A DNA stretch of 64,000 nt, taken from assembly GCF_040419245.1 (NCBI RefSeq), contig NZ_JAZHOH010000001.1, positions 3,038,001 through 3,102,000 on the forward strand, in the 5' to 3' direction. The notes beneath the pieces were generated by a model. That model had not been told where the DNA came from. It did no database searches and worked only from the letters and a program-made list of their open reading frames with translations. Positions 1 through 8,874 of the stretch are shown here, piece after piece. Positions within the stretch are counted from its first letter, which is position 1. Each line of letters starts with the position of its first letter. This DNA comes from Ewingella sp. CoE-038-23 (GTDB lineage: Bacteria > Pseudomonadota > Gammaproteobacteria > Enterobacterales > Enterobacteriaceae). Both the position numbers and the translations under genes were made by a program.

Positions 1-62
1 AAGCTTTTCATCATCAGTCGATCAATCGCTTTTTACCGCGAACAGCATCATGACCAACCACA

Positions 63-2213
63 TCATGAATAGAAGCGGCTGCCCTCTTGCGCTCGGCGTA
101 TCAGGCCAGGGCATGGCGCGAAGTGCTCGCCATAATGCTGTTGCAGGCCCTGCAAGGTTTTCAGTACCTCCGCCGCGCCAAGCTGGTCAATGTAGCGGAA
201 CGGGCCGCCGAGGAACGGCGGGAAGCCGATGCCAAACACCGCGCCAATGTCGCCATCGCGGGCGCTGCGAATAACATTTTCGTCCAGACAGCGCACCGCC
301 TCGTTGAGCATCAGCATCACGCAGCGGCGGGCGATCAACTCCCCGCCCTGCTGCTGTTTTGGCGACAGGTTAAGCAGCCGATAAATTGCCGGATCAGCCT
401 GTTTCTTCTTCGCCGGTCGGCCTTTATCCGCATAGAGATAGAAGCCTTTGCCGTTTTTGCGCCCTTTACGGTCGTCCTCCAGCACGGCGTCCAGCGCGCG
501 CGGCGCGGCAAAACGCGGGCCTAAAGCATTCACCAGAATCGGAATGATTTTAGTACCGACGTCGATCCCTACCTCGTCCAGTAATTGCAACGGCCCGACC
601 GGGAAACCGAAATCAACCAGAGCCTTATCAATGTGTTCAATCGGCTCCCCTTCTAGTAAGCAGCGCGCCGCTTCATTAATGTAAGGAGCGAGAATGCGGT
701 TTACATAGAACCCGGCGCTATCACCCACCACAATCGCCGTTTTCCCCTGTTTCTTCGCCAGCGCGACGGTGGTGGAAATGGCCTGCTCACTGGTTCCTGC
801 GTGCGGGATCACTTCCACCAGCGGCATTTTGTCTACCGGGCTGAAATAGTGCAGCCCAATCACGTTCTGCGGCCTACTGGCCGTGGCTGCAATGTCGTGA
901 ATCGGCAAAGAAGAGGTGTTTGAAGCAAAAACCGTATGCTCAGAGGCATTTTGTTCTATCTCGGCGACCATTTTTTGCTTCAGCGCTAAATCCTCAAACA
1001 CGGCTTCGACCACCAGATCGACGCGCTCAAAGCCGCTGTAATCCGTGGTGCCGGAGATCAGCATCATCTGGCGCTGCTGCTCGGCCTTTTTCAGTCGACC
1101 ACGGCGAACGCGCTTCTCCAGCAGGTCCCAGCTGTATTTCAACGCGTGGCGAATGCCTTCCTGATTGATGTCTTTGATTCTCACCGGCAGGCCCGCGCGC
1201 GTGGCGGTGACATTGGCGATACCGCCGCCCATTAGCCCGCCGCCGAGAATGCCGACTCGGCGCAGTGGCAGAGGGTCGGCGTCTGCGCCACGCTCTTTTT
1301 TCAGCGCCGTGGAGGCAAAGAACAAGCCGCGCAGCGCCGCCGACTGTGGCGTCATCACCAGCTCGCCAAAGGCTTCGGCCTCGGCCTGATAACCACTGGT
1401 ACGCCCGCTATCCAGCCCCTGTTTCACCACGTCGATGATCTTTTCGGTAGCGGGATAGTTACCGTGGGTTTTAGCCCGGGTCTTCTTGCGAACTACCGAG
1501 AATAGGAGTGCCTTGCCCAAGGGACCGCCCGCCAAACGCGCCTGCCAGGGCAGAGGTGCACGGGTTTTGCGCCCTTGCAGCACGCGATCGATGGCGGTTT
1601 GCAGCAAAATGGATTGCGGCACGGCGTCGTCCACCAGCCCCATTCGCTGAGCCTGCTTGGCGCGAATGCTGCGCCCGGTGAGCATCATATCCAGCGCTTT
1701 CGGCGCGCCAATCAGCCTTGGCAGTCGCTGCGTGCCGCCGGAACCCGGCAACAGGCCAAGCTGCACTTCAGGCAGGCCAAGCTGGGTTTTATCGTCCAGT
1801 GAGCAGATTCGCGCGTGGCAGGCCAGCGCCAACTCTAGCCCGCCGCCGAGGCAGGCTCCGTGAATGGCGGCCACCACCGGCACCGGGAATGCCGAAATGT
1901 GCGACATCACCGTCTGGCCTTTGGTGGCTAACTCACTGGCCTCGCGGGCCGTTTTGCAGCCGCTGATCATGCTGATATCAGCCCCGGCAATAAAAGAGTC
2001 GGTTTTGCCGGAAATCAGTACCAGCCCTTTCAACTGTGAATATTGCTGGGCTTTCTGCAAAATCGTGCCGATTTGTTCAACAAATTCAGCCTTTAAGGTA
2101 TTCACCTTTTCATTCGGCACGTCGATGGTGATGATGCCAACGTGCTGGTTGGTAAAGGTCAGTTTGAATGCAGAATCGGGCTGGTTCTCCAGTAAGAACA
2201 GATCGTCGGTCAT
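63..2213 (-). CDS. fadJ: FadJ, anaerobic fatty-acid oxidation complex alpha subunit
   Basis: A 716-residue multifunctional beta-oxidation enzyme (E. coli FadJ is 714). The N-terminal half is an enoyl-CoA hydratase/isomerase, shown by AGADISMI and [14 protein letters not shown] and by [16 protein letters not shown]. The second half is a 3-hydroxyacyl-CoA dehydrogenase with the NAD-binding loop [13 protein letters not shown] and the substrate motif [16 protein letters not shown]. It hydrates enoyl-CoA and oxidises the 3-hydroxyacyl-CoA for the thiolase FadI. The start overlaps the fadI stop by 4 bases (ATGA), indicating translational coupling. The assignment to FadJ rather than FadB rests on the upstream thiolase being FadI and on the neighbouring fadL and yfcZ. 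Confidence 0.96.
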   Translation of the reverse strand: MTDDLFLLENQPDSAFKLTFTNQHVGIITIDVPNEKVNTLKAEFVEQIGTILQKAQQYSQLKGLVLISGKTDSFIAGADISMISGCKTAREASELATKGQTVMSHISAFPVPVVAAIHGACLGGGLELALACHARICSLDDKTQLGLPEVQLGLLPGSGGTQRLPRLIGAPKALDMMLTGRSIRAKQAQRMGLVDDAVPQSILLQTAIDRVLQGRKTRAPLPWQARLAGGPLGKALLFSVVRKKTRAKTHGNYPATEKIIDVVKQGLDSGRTSGYQAEAEAFGELVMTPQSAALRGLFFASTALKKERGADADPLPLRRVGILGGGLMGGGIANVTATRAGLPVRIKDINQEGIRHALKYSWDLLEKRVRRGRLKKAEQQRQMMLISGTTDYSGFERVDLVVEAVFEDLALKQKMVAEIEQNASEHTVFASNTSSLPIHDIAATASRPQNVIGLHYFSPVDKMPLVEVIPHAGTSEQAISTTVALAKKQGKTAIVVGDSAGFYVNRILAPYINEAARCLLEGEPIEHIDKALVDFGFPVGPLQLLDEVGIDVGTKIIPILVNALGPRFAAPRALDAVLEDDRKGRKNGKGFYLYADKGRPAKKKQADPAIYRLLNLSPKQQQGGELIARRCVMLMLNEAVRCLDENVIRSARDGDIGAVFGIGFPPFLGGPFRYIDQLGAAEVLKTLQGLQQHYGEHFAPCPGLIRRAQEGSRFYS

Positions 2214-3523
2214 TCGGCTGCCTCCAGAATCATTGCGGCACCTAAACCACCCGCCGCACAGGCAGTGGTCAGCCCGTAACGCCCGCCGCGACGGCGAAGC
2301 TCGTGTAATGTTTGGGTGATCATGCGCGCCCCGGTGGCGGCAAAAGGATGGCCATAGGCCAGTGAACCGCCGAGCACGTTGAATCTCTCCCAGTCTATTT
2401 CGCCGATGGATTGTTCACGGCCCAGCTTCTCACGGGCGAACGTCTCACTGGCGAACATTTTGATGTTTGCCAGCGTTTGCGCGGCGAAAGCCTCGTGCAT
2501 CTCAATTAAGTCTAAATCGCCGAGCGTCAGCCCTGCCCTGTCCAGCGCAATCGGCGTGGCATAGGCTGGCCCAAGAAGCATGTCTTCCCAAACGTCGATG
2601 GCGGCGAAGGCAAAACTTTTCAGATAACCCAGAGGTTTTAGGCCAAGTTCGCGCGCGCGGGATTCACTCATCATCAGCACCGCCGCAGCGCCGTCGGTTA
2701 ATGGCGTGCTGGTCGCGGCAGTGACCGTGCCGTGGCGGCGGTCAAACGCCGGGCGAAGTTTGGTGTACTGGCTCAGTTCTGACTGAGTGCGGATGTTGTT
2801 GTCTTTTTGCAAAACGTCGCGGTACGGCGGCACTTGGGCGGCCATCACCTGCGAATCGAGATAGCCGTTCTCCCACGCCTGAGTCGCTAAAGTGTGGGAA
2901 CGGTGCGCCAGTTCGTCCTGCTGCTGGCGGGAAATACCGTGGGTTTTCGCCATCTGTTCGGCGGTGTCACCCATGCGCAGGCCGGTGGAGTACTCGGCCA
3001 CGGCGGGCGGCACCGGCAGCAAGTCGCGGAATTTCAATTTGCTAAACAGCGCCAGGCGCTGTGACAGCGTGCGGGCTTTATTCACATCGACTAAAGTGCG
3101 AGCCAGCCGTTTGCTGACCCCAATCGGCAAGACCGAAGAGGAGTCCGCGCCCCCGGCGATGCCGATACTGACCGAGCCGCTAATGATGCTTTCCGCCACA
3201 TTGGCCACGGCCTGAAAACTGGTGGCGCAGGCGCGGGAGACGCTATAGGCGTCGGTCGAGACGCTCATGCCGGTGCCGAGCACGATTTCGCGCGCAATAT
3301 TCGGTGCTTCGGGCATTTGCACCACCTGCCCAAACACCAGCTGATCAATGATTTGGGGGTCAATGCCGCTTTTCGCCAGCAGCTCACTGACCACCATCTT
3401 ACCTAAATCCACCGCCGGAATGCCGTGGTACGCCGTGGCCTGCTTAGCGAATGGCGTGCGTAAACCATCGACAATCGCAATGCGATCGCCTTCACGCGTC
3501 ACCAGCGGGATAACCTTATTCAT
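2210..3523 (-). CDS. fadI: FadI, acetyl-CoA acyltransferase (3-ketoacyl-CoA thiolase)
   Basis: A 437-residue thiolase (E. coli FadI is 436), the beta subunit of the FadIJ complex, which cleaves 3-ketoacyl-CoA to acetyl-CoA and a shortened acyl-CoA. Visible motifs are the nucleophilic-cysteine region [11 protein letters not shown], the histidine motif [10 protein letters not shown] and the C-terminal catalytic cysteine in [20 protein letters not shown] ribosome-binding site precedes the ATG. It is the first gene of fadI-fadJ. A FadR-like palindrome lies about 16 bases upstream of the start, fitting repression by FadR in the absence of long-chain acyl-CoA. Confidence 0.96.
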   Translation of the reverse strand: MNKVIPLVTREGDRIAIVDGLRTPFAKQATAYHGIPAVDLGKMVVSELLAKSGIDPQIIDQLVFGQVVQMPEAPNIAREIVLGTGMSVSTDAYSVSRACATSFQAVANVAESIISGSVSIGIAGGADSSSVLPIGVSKRLARTLVDVNKARTLSQRLALFSKLKFRDLLPVPPAVAEYSTGLRMGDTAEQMAKTHGISRQQQDELAHRSHTLATQAWENGYLDSQVMAAQVPPYRDVLQKDNNIRTQSELSQYTKLRPAFDRRHGTVTAATSTPLTDGAAAVLMMSESRARELGLKPLGYLKSFAFAAIDVWEDMLLGPAYATPIALDRAGLTLGDLDLIEMHEAFAAQTLANIKMFASETFAREKLGREQSIGEIDWERFNVLGGSLAYGHPFAATGARMITQTLHELRRRGGRYGLTTACAAGGLGAAMILEAAE

Positions 3524-3538
3524 ACGGACTCCAAATTA

Positions 3539-3554
3539 AGAGGTCAGACCTGAT
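3539..3554 (-). promoter_or_regulatory. Candidate FadR operator of fadIJ
   Basis: The sequence AGAGGTCAGACCTGAT contains the core GGTCNGACCTG of the FadR consensus and is close to palindromic. It lies just upstream of the fadI ribosome-binding site, where FadR binding would block transcription. This is pattern recognition only; no binding evidence is available. Confidence 0.55.
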
Positions 3555-3619
3555 AAGTCAGTTTTAACCATATGTTTACATTTAGCAAATGCCTAAAGGA
3601 GGGAACTGCGAGCGACTGC

Positions 3620-3648
3620 AAAAAAAAACCGCGACACAGGGGTCGCGG
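3620..3648 (-). terminator. Rho-independent terminator of yfcZ
   Basis: Stem CCGCGAC/GTCGCGG (3629-3635 and 3642-3648) with a 6-base loop. On the minus strand it is followed by eight U residues (the A run at 3620-3628). It lies between the yfcZ stop and the fadI promoter region, so it separates the two transcription units. Confidence 0.85.
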
Positions 3649-3680
3649 CTTGAAGAACTGGCTCATTTTTGTGACGGGGA

Positions 3681-4013
3681 TTAGCGCAATCCCAGCTGGA
3701 AGATCATGGTTTCGGCTTGGCAAGAGAATGTGAAGTCGATATTCAGCTCGACGCCGCCTTCAACCTTTTCAATTCGGCTATCAATGACGCAAGGCTCAGA
3801 TTCCACCGCGCGCGCTTTGGCGGTCAGGCTATTTAACATCTCATTGGCCTGGGCTTCGTTGGCAAAAACGTGACTGTAGGAGGCGGTGCAGTCGGTGTTG
3901 TCCATGATAGTACCGACGTCAACGCAACAGCAGGCCGCCGTTTCTTCCGCGCCGCATTTGTTAATGGAGTGCAGAGGCTGGGTGGATTTCGATGACAAAG
4001 TTGCTTCGGACAT
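3681..4013 (-). CDS. yfcZ: YfcZ/YiiS family (DUF406) protein
   Basis: A 110-residue small protein of the YfcZ/YiiS family, whose biochemical function is unknown to me. The cysteine-rich N-terminal motif CCCVDVGTIMDN and the C-terminal motif FQLGLR match E. coli YfcZ (94 residues), with an extra 16 residues at the front. The start is the ATG preceded by an AGGAG sequence; an upstream in-frame ATG at 4064 lacks comparable support. It is divergent from fadL, with which it shares a regulatory interval, and upstream of fadI on the same strand but separated from it by a terminator. Confidence 0.88.
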   Translation of the reverse strand: MSEATLSSKSTQPLHSINKCGAEETAACCCVDVGTIMDNTDCTASYSHVFANEAQANEMLNSLTAKARAVESEPCVIDSRIEKVEGGVELNIDFTFSCQAETMIFQLGLR

Positions 4014-4141
4014 AATCTTCTCCTGGGCCAAATTTACGCCTTGGCGGTCGGCCCTGTTGGTCATTCAAAGGTGTATTTTCATCCACTATTTTACGCCTGC
4101 TCAGCCGCTACGCCTAGCACTTACTTTTTGTGTGTCTTTTA

Positions 4142-4157
4142 AGTGACTAATATCACA
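4142..4157. promoter_or_regulatory. Candidate CRP-cAMP site
   Basis: AGTGA-N6-TCACA differs from the core CRP consensus TGTGA-N6-TCACA at one position. It lies about 130 bases from the yfcZ start and about 270 from the fadL start. fadL is a known CRP-influenced gene in E. coli, but which gene this site serves is inference. Confidence 0.4.
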
Positions 4158-4302
4158 GAAATAAATTCAAAAGGTTATAAATGTCACCAATTTTTATCTT
4201 CCAAGTTATTAAGTTCCGCCGGAGCTGTATGTTTTTTGTTAAGCGGATCTAATTTCTGGCATCAAATTGGAAATATCCATGAAACATCATTGCAACATGT
4301 GT

Positions 4303-4318
4303 ACAGGTCGGACCTATA
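4303..4318. promoter_or_regulatory. FadR operator 1 upstream of fadL
   Basis: ACAGGTCGGACCTATA contains, on the reverse strand, the GGTCCGACCTGT core of the FadR consensus. The GGTCCGACCTATACT arrangement resembles the operator region I recall for E. coli fadL. It lies about 110 bases before the fadL start. Confidence 0.65.
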
Positions 4319-4326
4319 CTTCGCTC

Positions 4327-4342
4327 ACTGGTCTGATTTGTC
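4327..4342. promoter_or_regulatory. FadR operator 2 upstream of fadL
   Basis: ACTGGTCTGATTTGTC fits the FadR consensus ANCTGGTCNGAYNTGTT closely and lies 8 bases after operator 1. Paired operators around the fadL promoter are an E. coli feature, and the arrangement here appears conserved. Confidence 0.65.
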
Positions 4343-4428
4343 AGACTGAGAACGAACCCTACAATCCCGCGCTCATTGTTACTTGATGTAACATTGTTTG
4401 ATAAAAACATAAAATTGAGGTTTTGGTC

Positions 4429-5706
4429 ATGAACCAGAAAAACCTGTTGAAAAGATCAGCTCTGGCAGCTGCAGTGGCAATTGTTTCCTCAAACGTGTAT
4501 GCGGCCGGTTTTCAGTTAAATGAATACACCGCAGCCGGTCTTGGCCGTTCGTTTTCAGGTGAAGGGGCCATTGCTGATACCGCAGCATCTGGCAGCCGAA
4601 ACCCGGCAACCATGACCATGTTTGATCGCCCTTCTTTCTCCGGCGGTGCGATTTACGTCGCCCCTGACGTCAACATTACGGGTCGCTCGCCAATCACCGG
4701 CAACAGCACTGACGCCGATAACATCGCGCCAAACCAGTGGGTGCCGAACCTGCACTTCATTCTGCCATTGAACGACAAGTGGGCGTTGGGCGCATCTTCC
4801 ACCTCCAACTACGGTCTGGCGACCGAGTTCAATGACAACTACGCGGCAGGTCCTTTAGGCGGCAAAACCGACCTGATCACCATCAACAACAACTTAAGCG
4901 CCGCGTACCGTGTTAACGAGCACTTCAGCTTAGGTTTAGGCTTCGACGCCGTGTGGGCCAAAGCGAAAATCAGCCGTACCGCGGGTGAACTTGGTCCAAT
5001 TCAGTCTCGCGGCCAGCTCCCGGCAAAAACCGAGATTGCTCACCTGAAAGGTGACGAATGGGGTTATGGCTGGAACGCCGGTATCCTGTATGAAGTGGAT
5101 GAAAATAACCGCTACGGTTTCACCTACCGTTCCAAAGTGGATATCGACTTTAAAGGCGATTACCGCAACAGCGTCCCAGTTCAGGCGGGCGGCACCGGTG
5201 GCAGCACTATTCCTGGCTCTTTGACACTGAACTTGCCGGAAATGTGGGAAATCTCTGGTTATAACAAAGTGGCACCGAAATGGGCGATTCACTATAGCCT
5301 GGCTTACACCAGCTGGAGCGAATTCCAGGAGCTGAAAGCCACCGGCAACAACGGCCAGACGCTGTTCCAAAAAGAAGAAAACTATCACGATGCCTACCGC
5401 ATCGCGCTGGGTACCACCTATTACTATGACGATAACTGGACTTTCCGTACCGGTATCGCCTTCGACGATAGCCCGGTTCCAGCAGACAACCGCACCATCT
5501 CTATTCCTGACCAAGACCGTTTCTGGATAAGCGCCGGTACCACTTATGCGTTTAACAAAGATGCGTCTGTTGACCTGGGTGTGTCTTACATGCACGGCCA
5601 GACGGTTAACATCAGCGAGAAAGTGGCGAATGGCGTGCCGAACTATGAGTTCCAGGCCAAAGGTACCGCGATGCTGTACGGCGCTAACTTCAACTACAGT
5701 TTCTAA
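4429..5706 (+). CDS. fadL: FadL, long-chain fatty acid outer-membrane transporter
   Basis: A 425-residue outer-membrane beta-barrel that admits long-chain fatty acids. It has a 25-residue signal peptide ending VSSNVYA, then the mature N-terminus [20 protein letters not shown] typical of FadL, whose N-terminal hatch includes a conserved SRNPATM segment. The last residue is Phe, usual for barrel proteins. The chosen ATG is 8 bases after TTGAGG; a TTG two codons upstream is less likely. Two FadR sites precede it. The protein is about 20 residues shorter than E. coli FadL, without an obvious defect. Confidence 0.95.
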   Translation: MNQKNLLKRSALAAAVAIVSSNVYAAGFQLNEYTAAGLGRSFSGEGAIADTAASGSRNPATMTMFDRPSFSGGAIYVAPDVNITGRSPITGNSTDADNIAPNQWVPNLHFILPLNDKWALGASSTSNYGLATEFNDNYAAGPLGGKTDLITINNNLSAAYRVNEHFSLGLGFDAVWAKAKISRTAGELGPIQSRGQLPAKTEIAHLKGDEWGYGWNAGILYEVDENNRYGFTYRSKVDIDFKGDYRNSVPVQAGGTGGSTIPGSLTLNLPEMWEISGYNKVAPKWAIHYSLAYTSWSEFQELKATGNNGQTLFQKEENYHDAYRIALGTTYYYDDNWTFRTGIAFDDSPVPADNRTISIPDQDRFWISAGTTYAFNKDASVDLGVSYMHGQTVNISEKVANGVPNYEFQAKGTAMLYGANFNYSF

Positions 5707-5752
5707 TGTGACAGCTTGCAATAGCTGGCTTAGATTGTTGATTGCCAGACAC

Positions 5753-5779
5753 AAAAAAAGCGCCGAAAGGCGCTTTTTT
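5753..5779. terminator. Bidirectional terminator between fadL and mlaA
   Basis: Stem GCGCC/GGCGC with a GAAA tetraloop, flanked by seven A residues on one side and six T residues on the other. It can therefore end both fadL (plus) and the mlaA/ccm transcript (minus). Confidence 0.88.
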
Positions 5780-5796
5780 CATAGGCAGTATCTGAA

Positions 5797-6561
5797 TCAG
5801 TTAGCTGAGTCGATGCTTTGCAGATCATCCTGAATCGCCGCGGCGTTCGGGTTGTTCTGCGGCGTTAACTTGCCGCCGCTTGCCAGGAAGTCGTGACGCT
5901 GGAAGTAAGCTTCACGCACCATCAGGTAAGGGTCAGACGAGTTACGCAAGATAGCATCGGAGTCGAGCAATTCGGCACGGGTTTCAACACCTTCAAGCAC
6001 GAACTTACCGGCCGACATCCAGAAGGTCAGGTAGCTGAGCATCGGGTAGAGGTAATCGACAGTGTCGCCGCCTTCGTCACGCAGAGTGAAGCTGCCGTAA
6101 GCCGGAAGCTGCACGTAAGGGCCATAACCTACGCCATAGTGTGCCAAAGTCGTGCCGAAGCCGCGCTTCTCTTCTTTCGCCAGTTTCGGGTTAGCCATTG
6201 ACGCCACGTCAATCAGGCCGCCCATCCCCAGCAGGGTGTTAAGGAAGAAACGGTTAAAGTGGATCATCGCACGGTAAGGATCACCCTGTGCGAAGGCGTT
6301 CACCATGCTGGCTGGCTCATCGAGGTTATCGAAGAAGTTGGTCATCCCGTTACGCGCTGGCATCGGGACATAGTTTCTCCACGCCACAGCAACAGGACGA
6401 AGCACATAAGGGTCCATGATGTTGTAGTTGAAGTCGAACATTGTCCGGTTGAAACCTTCAAGCGGATCAGAACGTCCCTGCGGTTCGCTGTCCGATGATG
6501 TACCGGCACAACCCACCAGCAGCGCGGTCGCAAACGCCAGCCCAGTCAGGCGTAAGTTCAT
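5797..6561 (-). CDS. mlaA: MlaA (VacJ), outer-membrane lipid asymmetry lipoprotein
   Basis: A 254-residue lipoprotein (E. coli MlaA is 251). The signal peptide ends in the lipobox LLVGC with acylated Cys18. The segment DPLEGFNRTMFDFNY and the GPYVQLPAYG region mark the MlaA family. In the outer membrane it works with porins to pull misplaced phospholipids from the outer leaflet and hand them to MlaC. It starts after GGGAGA and lies 32 bases downstream of ccmI on the same strand, so it may be read through from the ccm operon; it may also have its own promoter within ccmI. Confidence 0.95.
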   Translation of the reverse strand: MNLRLTGLAFATALLVGCAGTSSDSEPQGRSDPLEGFNRTMFDFNYNIMDPYVLRPVAVAWRNYVPMPARNGMTNFFDNLDEPASMVNAFAQGDPYRAMIHFNRFFLNTLLGMGGLIDVASMANPKLAKEEKRGFGTTLAHYGVGYGPYVQLPAYGSFTLRDEGGDTVDYLYPMLSYLTFWMSAGKFVLEGVETRAELLDSDAILRNSSDPYLMVREAYFQRHDFLASGGKLTPQNNPNAAAIQDDLQSIDSAN

Positions 6562-6593
6562 GGATATCTCCCTATTTTTCTTCAGTTCCGCTG

Positions 6594-7805
6594 TCAGGGA
6601 ACCTGCTGATTAATCTCAATGCTGACCTGTCCATTGCCGGAAAAATCAGTCAGCGGACTGTCGCCGTACCAGTCACCTGCGGCTGGCTTCGCCAGTCCGT
6701 TTTGTGAAATTCGAACGCGTACTTTTAACTGATGCAGCGAAGAAAGCAATCTTTCCGGCATCATGGCATTGGAATCATCCATTGTCATGGCAAGCGGGAA
6801 GCGGCTCAGAGGCAGTTTCTTCACGGCAATCGGCACCGGGCTACTGCCATCGGTGACCGAAATAAACACCGTGCCTTGCTGCGGAATACTCTTCGCGGCG
6901 TTATCAGATAGCGTCACGTTAACCGCCAATTTAGCGGAGTTCTGCCCCGATTTGGCCTTCGCCTGCTCAATACTGGCGCGAACCATTTCAGCGCGTTTAT
7001 CCCCGGCCGGCAGAATCTTCAGCATTAGCTCCCAGGCACCAATGGCCTGCGGATAATGCCCCTGCTCAAATTCATTGTAGGCTAGCAAACTCAGGACGCG
7101 TAGGTTGCCCTGATTTTGTTCCAGCATACTGCGCAACAGTTTGCCGCCGCTAATGTTATCTTGCGGATCGCCGGAGCGAGTTAACACTTCCGCATATCCG
7201 AGCTTGATGTCCATATTGTTCGGCGAAAGCTGGTAAGCATGGGCAAAAGCCTGCGTCGCGGTATTGGCATTATCCAGCGCCATACCCACGCGGCCGAGCA
7301 TCATCCAGTCTTGCGCATTGTTCGGGTCGCGCTGCAATTCGGTACGCAGCCCTAAGCCGAGATCCTGCACGTCATTCATGGTTAAGGCTGGCGCATTGTC
7401 ATCGGCCACGCGGTGGCGTAAATCTGGCATGCGCTGCATGACATTATTCCACGCGCTGACCTGGGTTAAACCGCCGGAATAGAGGTAGAACCCCAGCGTG
7501 ACCAGCACGAGTAACAGTGCGCCCGGCACCAGCGTCCAGCGGCCAATTGGCTGCGCGGCGCGCTGCTGTTCTTCGGGAATATCACTCAGCAGGTTTTCCT
7601 GCAATTCGCGAATATGCTGCGGGCGCTCGTCAACCACGCCCTGCTCTTCGTCTTGCTCAAGCTCGCTCAGACGATGTTGGTAAAAAGCTTTGTTCAGCGC
7701 ATCGCGCGACGTGTGTTCTGCCCTGTCGCGACGCATCACCGGCACCAAAAACAGTGCCAGCGCGATAATAAGCATCACTACAATAGTCAGCCAAAAAATA
7801 CTCAT
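6594..7805 (-). CDS. ccmI: CcmI, cytochrome c maturation TPR protein
   Basis: A 403-residue protein with two N-terminal transmembrane segments (residues about 3-22 and 92-112) and a periplasmic TPR region (from about 150) that presents apocytochrome c to the haem ligation machinery. E. coli fuses this domain to CcmH; here it is a separate gene overlapping the ccmH stop by 4 bases. The N-terminal cytoplasmic-loop motif with AFYQHRLSELEQDEEQG is typical. It is the last ccm gene of the operon. Confidence 0.93.
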   Translation of the reverse strand: MSIFWLTIVVMLIIALALFLVPVMRRDRAEHTSRDALNKAFYQHRLSELEQDEEQGVVDERPQHIRELQENLLSDIPEEQQRAAQPIGRWTLVPGALLLVLVTLGFYLYSGGLTQVSAWNNVMQRMPDLRHRVADDNAPALTMNDVQDLGLGLRTELQRDPNNAQDWMMLGRVGMALDNANTATQAFAHAYQLSPNNMDIKLGYAEVLTRSGDPQDNISGGKLLRSMLEQNQGNLRVLSLLAYNEFEQGHYPQAIGAWELMLKILPAGDKRAEMVRASIEQAKAKSGQNSAKLAVNVTLSDNAAKSIPQQGTVFISVTDGSSPVPIAVKKLPLSRFPLAMTMDDSNAMMPERLLSSLHQLKVRVRISQNGLAKPAAGDWYGDSPLTDFSGNGQVSIEINQQVP

Positions 7806-8326
7806 GATCCTTTCCCGTCGCTCTCTGTCTTCGTGACATCAGTCAGTAACTGCGCCAGCCGCTGTTGTTCTTTTATTGAAAGCTCTGACGCTGACACGCC
7901 CTGTTTCACCGATGTTTCTGACCCTGTTTGTCCATTCTGGCGACGCGCGCGCATGACAATCACCGACGCGCCGATCAGTACAAACAGCAGAGGACCCAGC
8001 CATAAAATAAGCGTGGAAGGCGTAACTGGCGGTTCGTAGGTCACAAAGTTACCGTATCGCGCCACCATATACTGCACAATCTGCTCGCGCGTTTGGCCTT
8101 CATTAAGTAATTGATAAACCTTGGTACGCATATCGGCCGCTATGATCGAATCCGAGGCCGCGATGCTGGTGTTCTGGCACTTCGGGCAGCGAAGTTGCTC
8201 GGTGATTTGCCGATACTGCTGCTCCTGCGCCTCCGACTTGAACTGGTAAGTATCAATGGCGGCAAAGGCCGCCCAACTCAGACTCAGACCGAGGATCAGT
8301 GCGCAAAGTGAAGTAACGGCTCTCAT
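7802..8326 (-). CDS. ccmH: CcmH, apocytochrome c thiol oxidoreductase
   Basis: A 174-residue periplasmic-facing membrane protein with a signal sequence (about 1-22), the redox motif LRCPKCQN (Cys47, Cys50) and a C-terminal transmembrane segment at about 129-147. It reduces the CXXCH disulphide of apocytochrome c before haem attachment. It overlaps ccmG by 4 bases and ccmI by 4 bases. Confidence 0.95.
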   Translation of the reverse strand: MRAVTSLCALILGLSLSWAAFAAIDTYQFKSEAQEQQYRQITEQLRCPKCQNTSIAASDSIIAADMRTKVYQLLNEGQTREQIVQYMVARYGNFVTYEPPVTPSTLILWLGPLLFVLIGASVIVMRARRQNGQTGSETSVKQGVSASELSIKEQQRLAQLLTDVTKTESDGKGS

Positions 8327-8874
8327 GCGTCACCGCCATATTTTTTGTACAGCGGCAGGACTTCGTTTTGCCACACTTTAGCATTCATATCACCGGCATG
8401 GCGGTAGCGGATGATGCCCTGACCGTCGATCAGGAAAGTCTCCGGCGCGCCGTACACGCCGAGATCAAGGCCCAGCATGCCGTCGCCGTCGTACAGGCTC
8501 AGCGCGTAGGGATTACCCAGCGTATTCAGCCAGTTAACTGCTTTCTGCCGGTCATCTTTATAGTTCAGCCCCACCACGCGGATGCCTTTCACCGCCAGCG
8601 TATTGAGATATTCATGCTCGGCGCGGCAAGTCGGGCACCAGGTCGCCCAGACATTCAGCAGAATCGGCTTGCCGTCGCGCAGCACCGACTGGTCGTAGGT
8701 TTTGCCCGGCTGCGACAGCGATTCCAGCTTAAATACCGGCACCGGTTTGCCGATCAACGCCGACTCCAGCAGGGTCGGGTCATCGCCGTTGGCGTTACGG
8801 GTCAGTTGCACCATAAAGGCCGCGGCCAGCGCCAAAAACAGCACCAGGGGGATAAATAGCAGTTTGCGACTCAT
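8323..8874 (-). CDS. ccmG: CcmG (DsbE), thioredoxin-like thiol:disulphide interchange protein
   Basis: A 183-residue membrane-anchored thioredoxin-fold protein. It has one N-terminal transmembrane segment, then the active site WATWCPTCRAEH with Cys80 and Cys83, the same positions as E. coli CcmG. It keeps CcmH or apocytochrome c reduced in the periplasm, using electrons from CcdA/DsbD. It overlaps ccmF by 4 bases. Confidence 0.95.
   Translation of the reverse strand: MSRKLLFIPLVLFLALAAAFMVQLTRNANGDDPTLLESALIGKPVPVFKLESLSQPGKTYDQSVLRDGKPILLNVWATWCPTCRAEHEYLNTLAVKGIRVVGLNYKDDRQKAVNWLNTLGNPYALSLYDGDGMLGLDLGVYGAPETFLIDGQGIIRYRHAGDMNAKVWQNEVLPLYKKYGGDA

Larger units (their letters stand above)
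4014..4428. other. yfcZ-fadL divergent regulatory interval
   Basis: A 415-base non-coding interval between the divergent genes yfcZ and fadL. It holds a CRP-like site and two FadR-like sites (listed separately) and otherwise AT-rich sequence. The short open frame at 4143-4349 has no ribosome-binding site or recognisable protein and is not called. Confidence 0.7.

Noticed and set aside
4143..4349. 68-codon plus-strand frame upstream of fadL
   Set aside because: It covers the FadR/CRP operator region, lacks a ribosome-binding site and is not protein-like.
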